Positions 61,656 to 64,000 of a stretch of DNA of 64,000 nt are shown here, piece by piece (the stretch's first letter is position 1; each line of letters begins with the position of its first letter). Location of the stretch: the NCBI RefSeq assembly GCF_000317515.1, contig NC_019738.1, positions 3,436,001 through 3,500,000 of the forward strand, written 5' to 3'. The notes under the pieces are model-generated. The model did no database searches. It saw only the letters and a program-made list of their open reading frames with translations, and was not told the origin of the DNA. Position numbers and translations under genes: made by a program. The DNA is from Allocoleopsis franciscana PCC 7113 (lineage in GTDB: Bacteria; Cyanobacteriota; Cyanobacteriia; Cyanobacteriales; Coleofasciculaceae).

Positions 61656-62759
61656 ATGACATCTTCACTATCAGAACTGCCCCTCAAGCGAGGAATGCCT
61701 GTCACTATCATTACAGGGTTTCTCGGCAGTGGTAAAACTACTTTGCTGAATCATATTCTGAGCAATTGCCAGAATTTAAAAGTTGCGATTTTAGTGAATG
61801 AGTTTGGAGACATTAACATCGATAGCCAATTACTCGTATCAATGGATGAAGATATGGTGGAACTGAGTAATGGCTGTATTTGTTGTACGATTAATGATGG
61901 GTTGGTGGATGCGGTTTATAACGTGCTAGAGCGTGACGATCGTGTGGATTACATGGTAATTGAAACCACAGGCGTTGCTGACCCGCTGCCAATTATTCTG
62001 ACGTTTTTGGGTACAGAATTACGCGACTTGACCCAACTCGATTCGATTATTACTGTTGTTGATGCCGAAACCTTTACGCCCGATCACTTCGATAGTGAAG
62101 CCGCCTTCAAGCAGATTGCCTACGGAGATATCACGATTTTGAACAAAACCGATCTAGCAGATCCAGATCAGATTCAGAACCTGGAGGCTTACATTCGCAC
62201 CGTCAAAGAATGTGCCAGAATTCTTCATAGCCAGCATGGAAAGGTTCCACTACCGTTGATTCTGGATGTAGGTTACAACAATCCGGAAGCCTATGCTGAT
62301 TTAGTTCAGGAAGAGATTGAGCAATCTCAGCACGATCGCGACCATCATTCGCACGATCATCATGAAGATCACACCCATCATCCCCATGAACACCATCATC
62401 ACCATTCGCACGATCATCATGAAGATCACACCCATCATCCCCATGAACACCATCATCACCATTCCGATCATCTAGATAATGATGGATTTGTGTCGATCGC
62501 CTTTGAGAGCGATCGCCCTTTTGATGTCCACAAGTTTGAATCGTTCCTGCAAGAACAATTGCCCCAGGAAGTCTTCCGGGCAAAAGGAATCCTCTGGTTT
62601 GCTGACAGCGAGTTGCGCCATATCTTTCAACTGAGTGGTCCGCGCTTTGACATTCAGGCAGAAGAGTGGCGGACTTCACCCAGTAATCAACTTGTGTTTA
62701 TTGGGCGCAATCTGGATGCAGAGAACCTGCGGCAAAACCTGAAGCATTGTCTTGCCTAA
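61656..62759 (+). CDS. COG0523 zinc-chaperone-type GTPase with His-rich loop
   Basis: A 367-residue CobW/ZNG1-type GTPase. The P-loop is GFLGSGKTT, the metal-binding GCxCC is NGCICCTIND, the base-specificity motif is LNKTDL, and the C-terminal CobW domain ends the protein. Between the domains is a run of about 50 residues dominated by His and Asp/Glu, built from a perfect 57-bp tandem duplication (62347-62460). Such proteins bind zinc and pass it to client enzymes when zinc is scarce. It precedes folE, whose zinc site is intact, and another COG0523 gene. Confidence 0.88.
   Translation: MTSSLSELPLKRGMPVTIITGFLGSGKTTLLNHILSNCQNLKVAILVNEFGDINIDSQLLVSMDEDMVELSNGCICCTINDGLVDAVYNVLERDDRVDYMVIETTGVADPLPIILTFLGTELRDLTQLDSIITVVDAETFTPDHFDSEAAFKQIAYGDITILNKTDLADPDQIQNLEAYIRTVKECARILHSQHGKVPLPLILDVGYNNPEAYADLVQEEIEQSQHDRDHHSHDHHEDHTHHPHEHHHHHSHDHHEDHTHHPHEHHHHHSDHLDNDGFVSIAFESDRPFDVHKFESFLQEQLPQEVFRAKGILWFADSELRHIFQLSGPRFDIQAEEWRTSPSNQLVFIGRNLDAENLRQNLKHCLA
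62347..62460 (+). repeat. Perfect 57-bp tandem duplication in the COG0523 gene
   Basis: Units 62347-62403 and 62404-62460 are identical and each encode 19 residues (HSHDHHEDHTHHPHEHHHH phase). The exactness suggests recent expansion of the metal-binding loop and possible length variation between strains. Confidence 0.9.
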
Positions 62760-62860
62760 TCGGAGTCTTTCAGTAGCTTTGCCGTCTGCTGGAGGTAGAG
62801 CCATGCATACTCTGTGTCTCTACACCATACGGCTGGTTGTCATCTTACTTTAATTCACTC

Positions 62861-63499
62861 ATGACATTATCTATTTCACCGGACGATATCCGCAAGCAAA
62901 CCATTAGCACTCAAGCCAAGTCTCCCGTTTCTGAAGAAGAAATGCGGCAAGCGGTTCGCACATTGCTATTGGGCATGGGTGAAGACCCCGATCGCGAAGG
63001 GCTTCGTGATACCCCCAAACGAGTAGTCAAAGCGCTCAAATTCTTAACCTCTGGCTACCACCAATCCCTAGATGAGTTGCTCAATGGGGCTGTTTTCCAT
63101 GAAGATGCCAACGAAATGGTATTAGTGCGCGACATTGATTTGTTTAGTTCCTGTGAGCATCACATTCTACCGATTTTGGGACGTGCTCATGTAGCTTATA
63201 TTCCCAATGGGAAAGTGATTGGCTTATCCAAAATTGCCCGAATTTGTGAAATGTATGCCCGTCGCTTGCAAGTACAGGAACGACTCACTGCACAAATTGC
63301 CGATGCTATTCAAGGATTGCTTAAACCGCAAGGGGTTGCCGTAGTCGTTGAAGCTACTCATATGTGTATGGTGATGCGGGGCGTGCAAAAACCCGGTTCT
63401 TGGACAGTGACAAGTTCGATGCAAGGCGTATTTGCCGACGATGCCAAAACCCGTCAGGAATTTATGGATTTGATTCGTCACAGACCATCCTTCCACTAA
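62861..63499 (+). CDS. folE: GTP cyclohydrolase I, zinc-dependent type
   Basis: FolE converts GTP to dihydroneopterin triphosphate for folate and pterin synthesis. The zinc ligands of the type IA enzyme are present: Cys and His in SSCEHHIL and Cys in [32 protein letters not shown] is the family signature. The ATG at 62861 is preferred to a TTG at 62837. Length (212 aa) is normal. It sits between two COG0523 GTPase genes, suggesting a protected zinc supply. No Zur box was seen directly upstream, so it may be expressed from the gene before. Confidence 0.93.
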   Translation: MTLSISPDDIRKQTISTQAKSPVSEEEMRQAVRTLLLGMGEDPDREGLRDTPKRVVKALKFLTSGYHQSLDELLNGAVFHEDANEMVLVRDIDLFSSCEHHILPILGRAHVAYIPNGKVIGLSKIARICEMYARRLQVQERLTAQIADAIQGLLKPQGVAVVVEATHMCMVMRGVQKPGSWTVTSSMQGVFADDAKTRQEFMDLIRHRPSFH

Positions 63500-63516
63500 T
63501 CTCTTTCCTCACAAGC

Positions 63517-63555
63517 GAGGCAGTGGTTTTCTAGTCCACCATTGCCTCTTTTTTT
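63517..63555 (+). terminator. Intrinsic terminator after folE
   Basis: GAGGCAGTGG pairs with CCATTGCCTC (10-bp stem with one G-T pair), followed by seven T residues, 18 bases after the folE stop. Confidence 0.82.
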
Positions 63556-63586
63556 CAGTTCAATTGCTGAGTTCCGAGCTGAATTT

Positions 63587-64000
63587 ATGTTAGATACTCT
63601 TGCCACTTCATCTGATAAACTACCCGTAACTATCATTACAGGCTTTCTCGGCAGTGGTAAAACAACATTGTTGAATTACATCCTGCAAAATTTTGACAAC
63701 TATAAAGTTGCTGTTTTAGTCAATGAGTTTGGCGATATCAACATAGACAGTCAGTTCTTGATTGGTGTTGAAGAAGACATGATCGAACTGACGAATGGCT
63801 GTATCTGCTGTACAATTAACGACAATCTGACAGAGGCAGTTTATCGAGTATTAGAACGACGCGATCGGATTGACTATCTGATTGTTGAAACCACAGGTGT
63901 GGCTGACCCGTTACCGATTGCGCTGACCTTTTTAGGAAAAGACTTGCGAGACCTAACTCAGTTGGATGCAATTTTAACGCTTGTGGATGCAGAAACATTT
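63587..64000 (+). CDS. COG0523 GTPase, second paralogue, cut by window end
   Basis: The first 138 codons of a CobW/ZNG1-type GTPase starting MLDTLATSSDKLPVTIITGFLG; the frame runs off the window. The P-loop GFLGSGKTT, NEFGDINIDSQF, NGCICCTIND and VETTGVADPLP all match the protein encoded at 61656-62759 closely, so this is a tandem paralogue on the other side of folE. Whether it has a His-rich loop cannot be seen. Confidence 0.88.
   Translation, partial: MLDTLATSSDKLPVTIITGFLGSGKTTLLNYILQNFDNYKVAVLVNEFGDINIDSQFLIGVEEDMIELTNGCICCTINDNLTEAVYRVLERRDRIDYLIVETTGVADPLPIALTFLGKDLRDLTQLDAILTLVDAETF

Noticed and set aside
62341-62470. Direct repeats in the COG0523 gene as a possible CRISPR array
   Set aside because: The repeats are contiguous without spacers and encode an in-frame His-rich loop.

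Overview
The window is a chromosomal stretch of a cyanobacterium, probably a filamentous or mat-forming type. The evidence is the many GCGATCGC-type (HIP1) octamers, a CrtO-type carotene ketolase, two CYP110-like P450s, SLH-domain porins of the cyanobacterial iron-uptake type, Uma2/DUF433/DUF5615/DUF1830 genes, and short CCCCATT-like tandem repeats. No rRNA, tRNA, CRISPR array or intact transposase was seen.

Layout. (1) 0-10.5 kb: a radical SAM gene, then after an AT-rich gap a co-directional five-gene block (1623-8509): amidohydrolase, an unrecognised possibly ATP-grasp-like protein, a 2OG-Fe(II) oxygenase, a GT4 glycosyltransferase and a B12-type radical SAM enzyme. It looks like a small-molecule or modification cluster. 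Threonine aldolase and a hypothetical gene follow. (2) 11-24.6 kb: a PD-(D/E)XK protein, a Uma2 nuclease, a phosphoketolase-type enzyme, tandem P450s, a partner-switching module (HATPase anti-sigma factor, receiver-PP2C phosphatase, STAS antagonist), CrtO and a saccharopine-dehydrogenase-like protein. (3) 25.6-32.2 kb: a duplicated signalling cassette, protoglobin-roadblock-GTPase followed by V4R-like protein-roadblock-GTPase, then an NB-ARC/TPR STAND ATPase. (4) 32-36.8 kb: an exported protein, a di-heme cytochrome and a flavoprotein. (5) 36.8-64 kb: a zinc-limitation island built around zur, znuA-znuC-znuB, hemB, folE and COG0523 GTPases. Fur/Zur-type boxes lie at six intergenic sites.

The most striking feature is a class II lanthipeptide system inside the zinc island: mersacidin-type precursor, LanM, LanT, HlyD, and a Nif11-domain/prolyl-hydroxylase-like oxygenase. 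Both of its promoter regions carry Zur-type boxes. LanM has lost two of the three canonical zinc ligands of its cyclase domain. LanT carries a +1 frameshift at the peptidase active site, and a duplicated lanM/lanT junction with the same frameshift flanks a PIN toxin-antitoxin pair. I infer a zinc-starvation-induced peptide, possibly a metallophore, signal or antagonist, made with a zinc-sparing cyclase; its activity is not shown by sequence.

Two toxin-antitoxin modules in the island each end in a related 86-bp hairpin element that resembles an integron attC site. One has cut short a phosphoesterase-like gene. Other genes of the island also look metal-remodelled: HemB lacks the zinc-binding cysteines, and two phosphoesterase-like paralogues have lost metal ligands. 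FolE, which keeps its zinc site, sits between two zinc-chaperone-type GTPases.
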